Assembly: GCF_014199445.1 (NCBI RefSeq)
Contig: NZ_JACIJS010000002.1
Coordinates: forward strand, 1 to 64,000
From: Rubricella aquisinus
Lineage (GTDB): Bacteria > Pseudomonadota > Alphaproteobacteria > Rhodobacterales > Rhodobacteraceae
Length of the DNA stretch: 64,000 nt
Direction of reading: 5' to 3'
Shown: one piece after another, positions 44,939-53,763 of the stretch
How the letters are laid out: each line of letters starts with the position of its first letter
Numbering within the stretch: the first letter of the stretch is position 1
The notes under the pieces: model-generated
What the model was told of the DNA's origin: nothing
The model's database searches: none
What the model saw: only the letters and a program-made list of their open reading frames with translations
Made by a program: the position numbers and the translations under genes

Positions 44939-45700
44939 ATCTTTCACATGCTGATAGCGCAGCTTTGCAATCTCTTCCTGCGCATGAACGCGCACATGCT
45001 CCCGCATTGCGTTCTCGATAAAGCCAAGATGCTCTTCGACCGCCGCGCGGGCTTCCGCCGGGTTCCGGTTCATGATCGCGTGATGCATTGTCCGGTGATG
45101 GTCGAGCAGCAGATCACGGGTGTCGCGCACGCCAAACAAAAGCCGCCGGTTGTAGAACACGCCTTTCTTCAGCAGATCGAACATGGAGCGCATCATGTGC
45201 AGCATCACCACGTTATGCGCGGCCTCCACGATGGCCATGTGGAAATCGGCGTCGAGCCCTGCTTCTTCATCCGGGTTGCGCTTGGAGTGCGCAGCTTCCA
45301 TCTGTTTGAAAATCTCGTCGATGACCGCGTGATCGGTGGGGGTGGCAAAGCGGGCGGCGCGCTCTGCGGCCATGCCTTCAAGGTCTTTACGGAAGGCAAG
45401 ATAGTCGAACAGCGCCTCGTCATGGGTGGCAAATAATTCGATCAGCGGTGGGGCGAAGGCGGAGCCCAACACATCCGCCACAAACGCGCCCGCGCCGGGC
45501 CGGGTCACCACAAGCCCGCGCTCTTCCAATTCTGCCAAGGCATCGCGCAAGGACGGGCGGGAAGCCCCGAGTTTCGCTGCCAAATCCCGTTCCGCCGGAA
45601 GCCGCTCCCCCGGGCGCAGCACGCCGCGCAGGATCAGCGTTTCGATCTGGCGGGTGATCGCATCGGACACCCGTTCGGGCGTGATCTTTTGAAACGGCAT
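44930..45700 (-). CDS. GntR family regulator, FCD/FadR type, divergent from soeABC
   Basis: 256 residues. The winged helix shows RQIETLILRGVLRPGERLP, AERDLAAKLGASRPSLRDAL and GLVVTRPGAGAFV. The FCD ligand domain has the metal-binding pattern DADFHMAIVEAAHN, HHRTMHHAIMN and EEHLGFI. Such proteins sense organic acids. Start chosen at 45700; the longer frame runs across the promoter region. Its position next to soeABC, together with the shared operator upstream of suyAB, makes it the best candidate for a sulfolactate- or sulfite-responsive regulator. A possible autoregulatory site TGGT-N11-ACCA lies at 45722-45740. Confidence 0.88.
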   Translation of the reverse strand: MPFQKITPERVSDAITRQIETLILRGVLRPGERLPAERDLAAKLGASRPSLRDALAELEERGLVVTRPGAGAFVADVLGSAFAPPLIELFATHDEALFDYLAFRKDLEGMAAERAARFATPTDHAVIDEIFKQMEAAHSKRNPDEEAGLDADFHMAIVEAAHNVVMLHMMRSMFDLLKKGVFYNRRLLFGVRDTRDLLLDHHRTMHHAIMNRNPAEARAAVEEHLGFIENAMREHVRVHAQEEIAKLRYQHVKDIA

Positions 45701-45835
45701 GGCGCGGCCCCTCGCTCTAATTGGTAAAAATATATGACCAGCACTGCCAGAGGGCAACAGGTGATATATCCAATCACGGTTTTGACAGGAAAAGGGTTGC
45801 GAAAGGGGGGTGCCCCGGCCTAGTGTCGCCACAAC

Positions 45836-45847
45836 TCTTATATAAGA
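45836..45847. promoter_or_regulatory. palindromic operator candidate upstream of soeABC
   Basis: TCTTATATAAGA is a perfect 12-base palindrome 22 bases before the soeA ATG. With the flanking CTCAATC it matches TCTTATATAAGA CTCAGTC upstream of suyA (21969-21987), 18 of 19 positions. This position would block the promoter or early transcription. It strongly suggests one regulator for both operons. Confidence 0.65.
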
Positions 45848-45869
45848 CTCAATCGCCTTGGGAGGCCCC

Positions 45870-48779
45870 ATGAACCCGTTTGAAACCGTCCGCGAAGAGG
45901 TTGATGTCACACCGGTCGTCGCGGATGAGGTGAAATGTACCACCTGTTACATGTGCGCTTGCCGCTGCGGCATCCGCGTGCACATGAAGAACGGCAAAAT
46001 CCGTTATATCGACGGCAATCCCGACCATCCGGTGAACAAGGGCGTGCTCTGCGCCAAGGGCTCCGCCGGTCTGATGAACCATTACAGCCAGGCGCGCCTG
46101 TCAAAACCGCTCAAGCGCGTGGGGGAGCGGGGCGCTGGCGATTTTGAGGAGATCGAATGGGATGAGGCGCTGGCGCTGGCGTCCGAATGGCTCGGCACGG
46201 TGCGCAACACTGACCCGAAGAAGCTCGCGTTCTTCACGGGCCGGGATCAGTCACAAAGCCTGACCGGCTGGTGGGCCGCGCAGTTCGGCACCCCCAATTT
46301 CGCGGCCCATGGCGGCTTTTGCTCCGTCAACATGGCGGCAGGGGGGCTCTACACCCTTGGCGGCGCGTTCTGGGAATTCGGAGAGCCGGATTGGGACCGG
46401 GCCGAATATTTCCTGATGTTCGGCGTGGCCGAAGATCACGACAGCAACCCGATCAAAGCGGGCCTTGGTCGCCTCAAGACGCGCGGCGCGAAATTCGTGT
46501 CCGTGAACCCGGTACGCACCGGGTATTCCGCGATTGCGGACGATTGGGTGCCCGTGCGCCCCGGCACGGACGGTCTATTCATCTTTGCGCTCATTCATGA
46601 GTTGCTCAAGGCGGATAAGATCGATTGGGACTATCTGGTGCGCTACACCAACGCGCATTGGCTGGTGATCGACGCGCCGGGCACCGCGAACCACGGCCTG
46701 TTCGCGCGCGACGCGGACGGTGAGCCGCTGACTTGGGATCGCAACGATGGGGCTGTTCCGGCGAAGGCCGGGACCTCCCCGATGCTCACCGGGCGGTTCA
46801 CGCTGGAGGATGGAACCGTGGTGGTGCCCTCCTTTGAGCTGCTGGCGCGGCGGTATCTGTCCACGGATTATGCGCCCGAAGCGGTTGAGAAAACCACCGG
46901 TGTCAGTGCGGCGCAAATCAAACGTATCGCCGCCGAACTTGCCGAAGCCGCGTTTGAGAAGGAAATCACCCTCGATGTGGAATGGGAGGATTGGACGGGC
47001 AAGAAGCACGACAAAATCACTGGTCGCCCCGTCGCGATGCACGCGATGCGCGGGATTTCGGCCCATTCCAACGGTTTTCACACCTGCCGCGCGATCCATA
47101 TCCTGCAAGTACTGCTCGGCTCCGTCGATTGTCCGGGGGGCTGGCGTTTCAAGGCACCGTTCCCGAAGCCGATCCCCCCGGGGCCAAAGCCCGCGCAGCC
47201 GCCCTTCACCCCCGGTGAGGCGCTCAAGGGGATGCCCATTGGCAACCCGACTGGGCCGGAGGATCTGCTCGTTGATGACAACGGCCAGCCCCTGCGCATC
47301 GACAAGGCCTATAGCTGGGAGCATCCCATCGCGGCCCATGGACTGATGCATATGGTGATGCACAACGCGTGGGCCGGTGATCCGTACCCTGTCGATGTGC
47401 TCTTTATGTATATGGCGAATATGGGCTGGAACTCCGCGATGAATCCCGGTCAGGCCATGAAATACCTGACGGATAAGAACGCGGATGGCAGCTACAAAAT
47501 CCCGAAATTCATCTATTCCGACGCGTATTGGTCCGAGACGATCGCCTATGCCGATCTGATCCTGCCCGATACGACCTATCTGGAGCGGTGGGATTGCATC
47601 TCCCTCTTGGATCGCCCGATCTCCAGCGCGCATGGCGGGGCGGATGCGATCCGCCAGCCGGTGGTGGAGCCGGATCGGGATGTGCGACCCTTCCAGACTG
47701 TTCTGTTGGAGCTTGGCGCGCGGCTTGGCCTGCCGGGCATGACGAATGAGGATGGGTCCAACAAATTCCCCGGCGGTTATGCTGACTACATCGTCAATCA
47801 TGAGCGCGGCGCAGCACTTGGCCCGCTGGCCGGATGGCGCGGGGAGGATGGTGACCAGCATGGGCGTGGCGCGCCCAACCCCAACCAGCTTCAGAAGTAT
47901 ATCGAGAATGGCGGCTTTTGGCAGGAACATCTGCCGATGGAGGCGCAATTCCTCAAGCATGCCAACGCAAACTATCTGGCGCATGCGCACCGGATGGGGT
48001 GGATCCCGTCGGCAGAGCCGATTGTGTTCCAGCTATACTCTGAACATTTGCAAAAATTCCGCCTTGCGGCAGAGGGCCATGGCGACCGCCAACCGCCCGA
48101 ACAACATCGCAAGCGGGTCCATGACATGTTTGACCCTTTGCCGATCTGGTACACCCCGTTTGAGGAAGAGGGCGCGGACGAGCAGGGCTATCCCTTGCAC
48201 GCACTGACCCAACGCCCGATGCACATGTATCATTCATGGGGCAGTCAGAACACGTGGCTGCGCCAGATCACAGCGCAAAACCGCCTGTTCATGCACCGGG
48301 CAAAGGCGGCGGAACTGGGCATCGAGGACGATCAATGGATCTGGATCGACAGCCCCCATGGCCGCGTCAAAGGTCAGGTCAAAACCATGGACGGTGTGAA
48401 CCGCGACACGGTTTGGACATGGAACGCCATCGGCAAACGCAAGGGCGCATGGGGCCTGTCGGAGGACGCACCGGAATCGAACAAAGGGTTCTTGCTGAAC
48501 CATGTCATAACCGAATTGCTGCCCCCGAAATCGGATGGGCACCGCTATTCCAACTCTGACCCGATCACGGGGCAGGCGGCGTGGTTTGATCTTCGCGTGA
48601 GGATCACGCCCTGTGCGGCCGATGAAATTGAGGCGACCGAGCCGCAATTCCCGCCGCTCAATCATCCCAACATGGCCCCAAGGCCCGGGCGGCATGGCGA
48701 TGACGTCAAACCGACCGAAAGCCGGGGGCAGGCGACCCCGCAGAAAGACTGGATCGCGAATAAGGATCTGCGCTCATGA
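45870..48779 (+). CDS. soeA: molybdoenzyme catalytic subunit, probable sulfite dehydrogenase (quinone) SoeA
   Basis: 969 residues of the DMSO-reductase family without any export signal, so cytoplasmic-facing as in SoeABC. The [4Fe-4S] site is C26, C29, C33 and C61 (CYMCACRCG; GVLCAKG), and the likely molybdenum ligand is C151 (HGGFCSVN). Further blocks include FMYMANMGWNSAMNPGQAM, LPDTTYLERWD and QITAQNRLFMHRAKAAELGI. In Allochromatium and Roseobacter relatives SoeABC oxidises sulfite to sulfate and reduces quinone. Formate dehydrogenase, polysulfide and DMSO reductases share the fold, but the missing Tat signal, operon partners and link to suyAB favour sulfite. The start at 45870 follows GGGAGG. 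Confidence 0.8.
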   Translation: MNPFETVREEVDVTPVVADEVKCTTCYMCACRCGIRVHMKNGKIRYIDGNPDHPVNKGVLCAKGSAGLMNHYSQARLSKPLKRVGERGAGDFEEIEWDEALALASEWLGTVRNTDPKKLAFFTGRDQSQSLTGWWAAQFGTPNFAAHGGFCSVNMAAGGLYTLGGAFWEFGEPDWDRAEYFLMFGVAEDHDSNPIKAGLGRLKTRGAKFVSVNPVRTGYSAIADDWVPVRPGTDGLFIFALIHELLKADKIDWDYLVRYTNAHWLVIDAPGTANHGLFARDADGEPLTWDRNDGAVPAKAGTSPMLTGRFTLEDGTVVVPSFELLARRYLSTDYAPEAVEKTTGVSAAQIKRIAAELAEAAFEKEITLDVEWEDWTGKKHDKITGRPVAMHAMRGISAHSNGFHTCRAIHILQVLLGSVDCPGGWRFKAPFPKPIPPGPKPAQPPFTPGEALKGMPIGNPTGPEDLLVDDNGQPLRIDKAYSWEHPIAAHGLMHMVMHNAWAGDPYPVDVLFMYMANMGWNSAMNPGQAMKYLTDKNADGSYKIPKFIYSDAYWSETIAYADLILPDTTYLERWDCISLLDRPISSAHGGADAIRQPVVEPDRDVRPFQTVLLELGARLGLPGMTNEDGSNKFPGGYADYIVNHERGAALGPLAGWRGEDGDQHGRGAPNPNQLQKYIENGGFWQEHLPMEAQFLKHANANYLAHAHRMGWIPSAEPIVFQLYSEHLQKFRLAAEGHGDRQPPEQHRKRVHDMFDPLPIWYTPFEEEGADEQGYPLHALTQRPMHMYHSWGSQNTWLRQITAQNRLFMHRAKAAELGIEDDQWIWIDSPHGRVKGQVKTMDGVNRDTVWTWNAIGKRKGAWGLSEDAPESNKGFLLNHVITELLPPKSDGHRYSNSDPITGQAAWFDLRVRITPCAADEIEATEPQFPPLNHPNMAPRPGRHGDDVKPTESRGQATPQKDWIANKDLRS

Positions 48780-49510
48780 CCAGCTTGCCGCAAACCACGC
48801 AAAAGAAACTGGGCCTTGTGATCGACCTTGATATCTGTGTCGGCTGTCAGGCCTGCACGGTGAATTGCAAGGAATGGAACGAGGGCGGCCATTCCGGCCC
48901 CCTGACCGATCTGATGGCCACCGGGCCGGACCCGTCCGGCGTGTGGTTCAACCGCGTGCATACCTTTGAGACGGAGGAGCGCACGGTCCATTTCCCCAAA
49001 TCCTGCCTCCATTGTGATGATGCGCCCTGCGTCACCGTCTGCCCGACGGGTGCGAGCTATAAGCGGGAGGAGGACGGGATTGTCCTTGTCAATGCGGATA
49101 CCTGCATCGGCTGTAAGCTTTGCTCTTGGGCCTGTCCCTATGGCGCGCGGGAATATGATGAAGATCAGGGTGTGATGAAGAAATGCACTCTCTGCGTGGA
49201 TCGTATCTACAACCCGAATTTGCAGGAAGATCAGCGGGTTCCGGCCTGTGTTTCGACCTGCCCGGCAGGCGCGCGGCACTTTGGCGATCTGGGAGACCCG
49301 GACAGCGATCTGAGCCGTCTGGTGGCTGAGCGCGGCGGATATGACCTGATGCCTGAGCAGGGCACGAAGCCCGTAAACAAATATCTGCCCCCCCGGCCCA
49401 AAACCGTCTCCGAAGCCGAAAAGGCGCTAAAGGCCGTGGGCATGGCCGATGATGGTGTGGGCGACGCGGGCTTTTTTGCCCGCCTTGTGGATCGGGTTTT
49501 GACGAAATGA
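48776..49510 (+). CDS. soeB: iron-sulfur subunit SoeB
   Basis: 244 residues with four [4Fe-4S] ferredoxin-type cysteine groups: CVGCQACTVNCKEWN; CLHCDDAPCVTVCPTGA; CIGCKLCSWACPYGA; and CTLCVDRIYNPN with CVSTCPAGA. This DmsB/NrfC-like pattern passes electrons from the molybdenum subunit to the membrane anchor. ATG overlaps the soeA stop. No signal peptide is seen, in line with a cytoplasmic enzyme. Confidence 0.87.
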   Translation: MTSLPQTTQKKLGLVIDLDICVGCQACTVNCKEWNEGGHSGPLTDLMATGPDPSGVWFNRVHTFETEERTVHFPKSCLHCDDAPCVTVCPTGASYKREEDGIVLVNADTCIGCKLCSWACPYGAREYDEDQGVMKKCTLCVDRIYNPNLQEDQRVPACVSTCPAGARHFGDLGDPDSDLSRLVAERGGYDLMPEQGTKPVNKYLPPRPKTVSEAEKALKAVGMADDGVGDAGFFARLVDRVLTK

Positions 49511-49543
49511 CCCAGACGACATTCAATGCAGGGGGAAGCCAGC

Positions 49544-50491
49544 ATGCATCCGGCTAAATCCGTTATCTATTTCACCGTGATGTCGGGGCTGGGCTATGGC
49601 CTTGTTATCTGGCTCGGGATCTATGCGCTGACCGATCACAACCTGCCCGGCGGCTGGAACGCGGGGGCGCTGACGCTGGCGCTGGCGCTGGTTGCGTCGG
49701 GCCTCATTTCCTCCACGCTGCATCTGGGCCATCCGGAGCGGGCATGGCGCGCTCTCAGCCAATGGCGGACAAGCTGGCTCAGCCGGGAAGGGGTCGCGGC
49801 GATCGTGACCTTCATTCCACTTGGTCTGTGGTGGTTGTCATGGATGCTGACGGAGCCTGCAGCGGAGCTAAAGGGCGCGTTGACCGACATGGAGCGCGTT
49901 TTCGCGATCCTTGGCATGATCGGGGCATTGGTGACGGTGTTCACGACCTCCATGATCTATGCCTCTCTTAAGGCGGTGCCGAGTTGGCACACGATCTGGA
50001 CGCCGTTGGCCTATCTCATCCTCGCACTTTACACGGGGCTTTTGGGCTTTATGGCCATACTTGGGCTTGCGGGCGGCAATCCGGGTGTGATCGCGGAGTA
50101 TGGGCTCTATCTGCTGGCCGCCGGGCTGGTGGTGAAGCTCCTGTTCTGGAAGCACACGCGGGCGGGCAGTGGCTCCACCACGTCCAGTGCCACGGGGATC
50201 GAAGGCGATGTACGGCTTCTTGAAGGGCCACATACGCAGGCCAATTACCTGCTGCGCGAAATGGGGTTCACCATCGCGCGCAAACATGCCGATAAGCTGC
50301 GCGTGGGTGTGTTTCTGTTCGCCTTTGGCGTGCCGTTCCTGACGCTGGCCGCGCTCAGCTATGACGCGGCGGGATGGGTCGCGGTGGCGGGCTTTGCCGC
50401 GCTGATGGTTGGTGTGTTCATGGAACGCTGGCTGTTCTTCGCAGAGGCGCGCCATGTGGTGACGCTCTATTACGGTGCGCGCGCGGCGTAA
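49544..50491 (+). CDS. soeC: membrane anchor subunit SoeC (DmsC-like)
   Basis: 315 residues, about eight transmembrane helices, beginning MHPAKSVIYFTVMSGLGYGL. The DmsC-type features include LALVASGLISSTLHLGHPERA and WRTSWLSREGVAAIVTFIP; the GHPERA motif is typical of this anchor. It transfers electrons to the quinone pool. The start at 49544 has AGGGGGA upstream, better than 49526. It is followed by a hairpin and the convergent MetE-like gene. Confidence 0.87.
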   Translation: MHPAKSVIYFTVMSGLGYGLVIWLGIYALTDHNLPGGWNAGALTLALALVASGLISSTLHLGHPERAWRALSQWRTSWLSREGVAAIVTFIPLGLWWLSWMLTEPAAELKGALTDMERVFAILGMIGALVTVFTTSMIYASLKAVPSWHTIWTPLAYLILALYTGLLGFMAILGLAGGNPGVIAEYGLYLLAAGLVVKLLFWKHTRAGSGSTTSSATGIEGDVRLLEGPHTQANYLLREMGFTIARKHADKLRVGVFLFAFGVPFLTLAALSYDAAGWVAVAGFAALMVGVFMERWLFFAEARHVVTLYYGARAA

Positions 50492-50504
50492 GGTAGAGAT
50501 GGTT

Positions 50505-50529
50505 GCGCCCTCCCGCAGGCGGAGGGCGC
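50505..50529. terminator. hairpin between convergent soeC and metE-like genes
   Basis: GCGCCCTCC pairs exactly with GGAGGGCGC, loop CGCAGGC, 13 bases after the soeC stop and 25 bases before the stop of the leftward gene. Without T-runs it is a possible bidirectional terminator. Confidence 0.6.
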
Positions 50530-50554
50530 TCATCGCTTGAGGCTGGTCCCCCAG

Positions 50555-51667
50555 TTACTTGGCACCCGCAGCCAGGGTGGCGAGTTTCGCCCATGCAATC
50601 TCAGGGTCCACCGCGCCAAAACCCGCGAATGTGCCGAAACCACAATCGGACCCCGCGATCACGCGATCTTCGCCCACGATATTCACGAATTTCTCAATCC
50701 GCTCTTTCACCAGCGCGGGATGCTCCACGAAATTCGTGGTGGAATCGATCACGCCGGGCACCAGCACCTTATCCTCCGGGATTTCAGAGGCGCGGTCGCG
50801 GAACACGGTCCATTCATGGGCGTGGCGCGGATTGGACGTTTCAAACAGGACATAGCGCGCGCGGGTGTGCATCAGGGTGGAGAACACCTTGTCCATGTCG
50901 ATATCGCAGGTATGCGGCCCCTCGTAATTGCCCCAGCAGATATGCACGCGCACCTTGGCCGGATCGACGTCTGACAGGGCATAGTTCAGCGCCTCGACAT
51001 GCATATTCGCCACCTTGAGGAACTCGTCGTCCGTAAGGTCCGTAAACAGCATGTGCCGCGACAGGGCGAGGTCGGGGCAATCGAGCTGCAAATCAAGGCC
51101 AGCGCCCACAATCGTCTCATATTCGGCCTTCATCGCATCCGCGAGCGCGGCGAGATAGGCTTCGCGGTTAGGATAATGGTCGTTTTGCAGAAAGAGGGAG
51201 ATCACGCCGGGGGAGGCCGCGTTCATGAACCCGCGCTCCGCCCCATGTTTGGCCATTGCGGATTTGAGGTTGTCGACATCCTTGAGCAACTCGTCCTGCC
51301 CCTTGGATTTGACCTCTCCCGTGCACATGGGCCGGGCATAGGTCGGCGTGCCGCCATCATCGGCGAGCCGTTGCAGAAAGCTCGGGAATTGTTTGAGGTC
51401 AGCGGGCGCGTTGCGCGGGCTGTCGCCGGAAAACCCGGTATAGCGATCCTTCACATAGGTCGCGTAGGAGATTTTGGAGGTTTCGCCGTCGCTCACAATG
51501 TCGATGCCGGCCTCGACCTGTTTGCGCACCACATAATCCACCCCTTCGGTCATCGCGGCGTCAAAGGCGGATTGATCGAAGGTTTCGCCCTTTTCACGGG
51601 CGAAGATGAAATCGACGATTTTCTGGCTGCGCGGCAGGGAGCCAACATGGGTTGTTTTGACGGTCAT
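50555..51667 (-). CDS. MetE-like zinc-dependent thiol transferase-fold protein
   Basis: 370 residues of the cobalamin-independent methionine synthase II (C-terminal domain) family: TTHVGSLPR at the start, zinc ligands likely H242 and C244 (VHICWGNYEG) and C342 (GSDCGFGTFAG). It lacks the full-length MetE N-terminal half and so is not a standard methionine synthase. Relatives include epoxyalkane:coenzyme M transferase, which activates a thiol on zinc. In this catabolic operon it might add or remove a thiol or methyl group from an intermediate. It is the last gene of the leftward cluster, 3 bases after the MDR gene. Confidence 0.8.
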   Translation of the reverse strand: MTVKTTHVGSLPRSQKIVDFIFAREKGETFDQSAFDAAMTEGVDYVVRKQVEAGIDIVSDGETSKISYATYVKDRYTGFSGDSPRNAPADLKQFPSFLQRLADDGGTPTYARPMCTGEVKSKGQDELLKDVDNLKSAMAKHGAERGFMNAASPGVISLFLQNDHYPNREAYLAALADAMKAEYETIVGAGLDLQLDCPDLALSRHMLFTDLTDDEFLKVANMHVEALNYALSDVDPAKVRVHICWGNYEGPHTCDIDMDKVFSTLMHTRARYVLFETSNPRHAHEWTVFRDRASEIPEDKVLVPGVIDSTTNFVEHPALVKERIEKFVNIVGEDRVIAGSDCGFGTFAGFGAVDPEIAWAKLATLAAGAK

Positions 51668-51670
51668 GGG

Positions 51671-52717
51671 TTACTCCACGTTAAGGGCGATTTTGCCCGT
51701 GAATGATTTGGCCGCAAAGGCCGCTTGTGCCTCCGCGATTTGGGAAAGGGGAAATGTGGCGGCGAGCAGCGGCTTGATCCGGCCCGCCTCAATCACCTTC
51801 ACGAGATTTGCAAACACGCCCGGATCAAGGGCGGTGCAGCCAAAGAGGCTGATATCCTTTAGGTAAAGGGGCCGCAGATCGAGCCTGACCACTGGGCCTG
51901 CAACCGCGCCCGCGACCGCGATCCGCCCGCCACGCGACAGGCAATCGACAAGCACGGACCAGTCTGGCCCGCCGACAAGGTCGACCGCCACGTTCACGCT
52001 GCCGGGGGTGATCTGTGTCGCTAAGGGGACGTTTCGGTCCACCACATGGTCCGCTCCAATGGCGCGCAAATCGGCCGCCCTTTCAGGGGTGGACACGGCT
52101 GTCACCTGCGCGCCGCGCGCCTTGGCCAGTTGGATCGCGGCTGAGCCGACCCCGCCGGAGGCTCCGGTCACAAGCACATGATCCGTTGCCGTGACCTGCG
52201 CGCGGGTAAGCATGTTCTCCGCCGTGGAATAGGAGCAGGGAAAGGTCGCTAGCTCTGCATCGGTCAGATCGCTCGTGACGCGATGCGCATGGACGGAGGC
52301 GATGCGTGTGTATTGCGCGAACGTTCCCCAGCAATCGGACCCGAGAAACCATGGATCGTCGCGCATCGCCCCGTTGACATGGTAGAGGCAAGTCTCCAGC
52401 AGCACCCGCTCCCCGATGCGGGCCGGGTCCACACCAGCGCCCACCCCGACGATCCGGCCGCAGCCGTCGATCCCCTGCACATGCGGGAAGGGGATGGGGG
52501 TGCCCCCCCAACCCGCATCCTCCTCAGACCCGGTGCGCGAATACCAGCCCACCCGCGTGTTGATATCGGTGTTGTTGACCGCCGCTGCCGCGATCCGCAC
52601 TACCACATCGCCCGGGCCGGGCTGCGGCACGGGCAGATCGCGGCGCCATTCAAGGCAGTCCGGCCCGCCATGCCCCGTCAGCACAACGCCCGACATATAG
52701 GCGGGCAGGATGGTCAT
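51671..52717 (-). CDS. zinc-independent MDR oxidoreductase (quinone-oxidoreductase-like)
   Basis: 348 residues. The N-terminal GroES-like part (VVVRIAAAAVNNTDINTRVG) has no zinc ligands. The NADPH fold is GASGGVGSAAIQLAKARGAQ. It fits enoyl reductases or quinone oxidoreductases that reduce or oxidise enone intermediates. It overlaps the bicupin gene by ATGA and is followed by the MetE-like gene. Confidence 0.85.
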   Translation of the reverse strand: MTILPAYMSGVVLTGHGGPDCLEWRRDLPVPQPGPGDVVVRIAAAAVNNTDINTRVGWYSRTGSEEDAGWGGTPIPFPHVQGIDGCGRIVGVGAGVDPARIGERVLLETCLYHVNGAMRDDPWFLGSDCWGTFAQYTRIASVHAHRVTSDLTDAELATFPCSYSTAENMLTRAQVTATDHVLVTGASGGVGSAAIQLAKARGAQVTAVSTPERAADLRAIGADHVVDRNVPLATQITPGSVNVAVDLVGGPDWSVLVDCLSRGGRIAVAGAVAGPVVRLDLRPLYLKDISLFGCTALDPGVFANLVKVIEAGRIKPLLAATFPLSQIAEAQAAFAAKSFTGKIALNVE

Positions 52718-53715
52718 GCAGCACTTGGCCCATTGAGCGTACGGCCCGCCGGATCATCGGTGGAGCGAACCCGGTACATCGCGCAATCGCCTGTCATCGC
52801 GGGCGTCACGCTATGCGACAGGCCCGGTGGGACGGCGCAAGTATCCCCGGGGGCAAGGGCTGTGGTGCCGCCCTCCCATGTCACGCGCCAATGCCCTTTC
52901 TGCACCATCAACACCTCGTGCTGATCAAGGGTGTAGGGCGCCGGATCAATGGAATGGCAGGTGATGAAATCCACATCAAAACCGGGGCGGTCTTTCAAGA
53001 GCGCATCCGGCCCGATCACCCGCGCGGGCTGACGATCCGACAGCGCCACGAGGTCATAGAACCGTGCGACATAATTCGGGACGACATCCTGCGTTGTCGG
53101 CTCTGGAAATGCCTTGAGCGCCTCATCAGACAGCACCGGCATCGGGCCGATGCCATCGGGGAGGGATTGCCCTTTCTTTGTGTCGTAGAGTTTGCCGTTC
53201 TCGCCCAAGACCAGCCCGTGATCGGCCGCATCTTCGATGACTTGCGGTGCCCAGATCACGCCGCCGCCCGCGTCATCGCCACCAAGGATTGCCATGATCA
53301 TCCCGTAATCAGTGCCGATATTCTCAAACCCCCGGAAAATGCCGGTGGGGATGTTGAAGATGTCGCCTTCCTCCAGCACCACTTCGCCCGCATTGCCCCA
53401 GCGGCCCCAGAAGAACCGCCAGCGCCCGGACAGCACGAAAAACACTTCGGCCGTGCGGTGCGAATGGAGCGAGTTGCGGCAGCGTGGCGGCTGCCCAGCG
53501 GCCCCGATATTGAAGCCCGGCGTATCGGTGATGTGGACATGCTGATCGGCACTTTCCGACACGCCGCCGCCGATGATCGTGAAGTTTTCCTTCTGATCCG
53601 AGCCGGGTGTGTGCGCGTCGATAAAGGCGGTCTTACAAGGGCGCAGATCGCCATAACGGACGATGCGCGCCTCCATCTCGGCTTGTGTTAATGTTGCTGT
53701 CTGGTCCAGTCCCAT
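52714..53715 (-). CDS. bicupin (two cupin domains) protein
   Basis: 333 residues. Cupin 1 (about 75-150) has SLHSHRTAEVFFVLSGRWRF and EEGDIFNIPTGIFRGFEN, with metal ligands H, H, E and a later His replaced or shifted. Cupin 2 (about 250-320) has DQHEVLMVQKGHWRVTWEGG and LAPGDTCAVPPGLSHSV. Gentisate dioxygenase-like and other ring or acid oxidases share this architecture; the substrate is unknown. It lies 48 bases after the SnoaL protein gene and is coupled to the MDR gene. Confidence 0.8.
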   Translation of the reverse strand: MGLDQTATLTQAEMEARIVRYGDLRPCKTAFIDAHTPGSDQKENFTIIGGGVSESADQHVHITDTPGFNIGAAGQPPRCRNSLHSHRTAEVFFVLSGRWRFFWGRWGNAGEVVLEEGDIFNIPTGIFRGFENIGTDYGMIMAILGGDDAGGGVIWAPQVIEDAADHGLVLGENGKLYDTKKGQSLPDGIGPMPVLSDEALKAFPEPTTQDVVPNYVARFYDLVALSDRQPARVIGPDALLKDRPGFDVDFITCHSIDPAPYTLDQHEVLMVQKGHWRVTWEGGTTALAPGDTCAVPPGLSHSVTPAMTGDCAMYRVRSTDDPAGRTLNGPSAA

Positions 53716-53763
53716 GATCGTGTCTTTCCCCAGTATGTGCCCGTTTCGCGGGCTTGATGTGTT

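Noticed and set aside
45722-45740. TGGT-N11-ACCA as a firm FCD-regulator operator
   Set aside because: The spacing is longer than usual FadR-type sites and only one copy was found, so it is mentioned only as a possibility.
45870-50491. Formate dehydrogenase or DMSO reductase operon
   Set aside because: There is no Tat signal on the large subunit, no fdhD/fdhE-type neighbours, and the anchor is DmsC-like as in SoeC.
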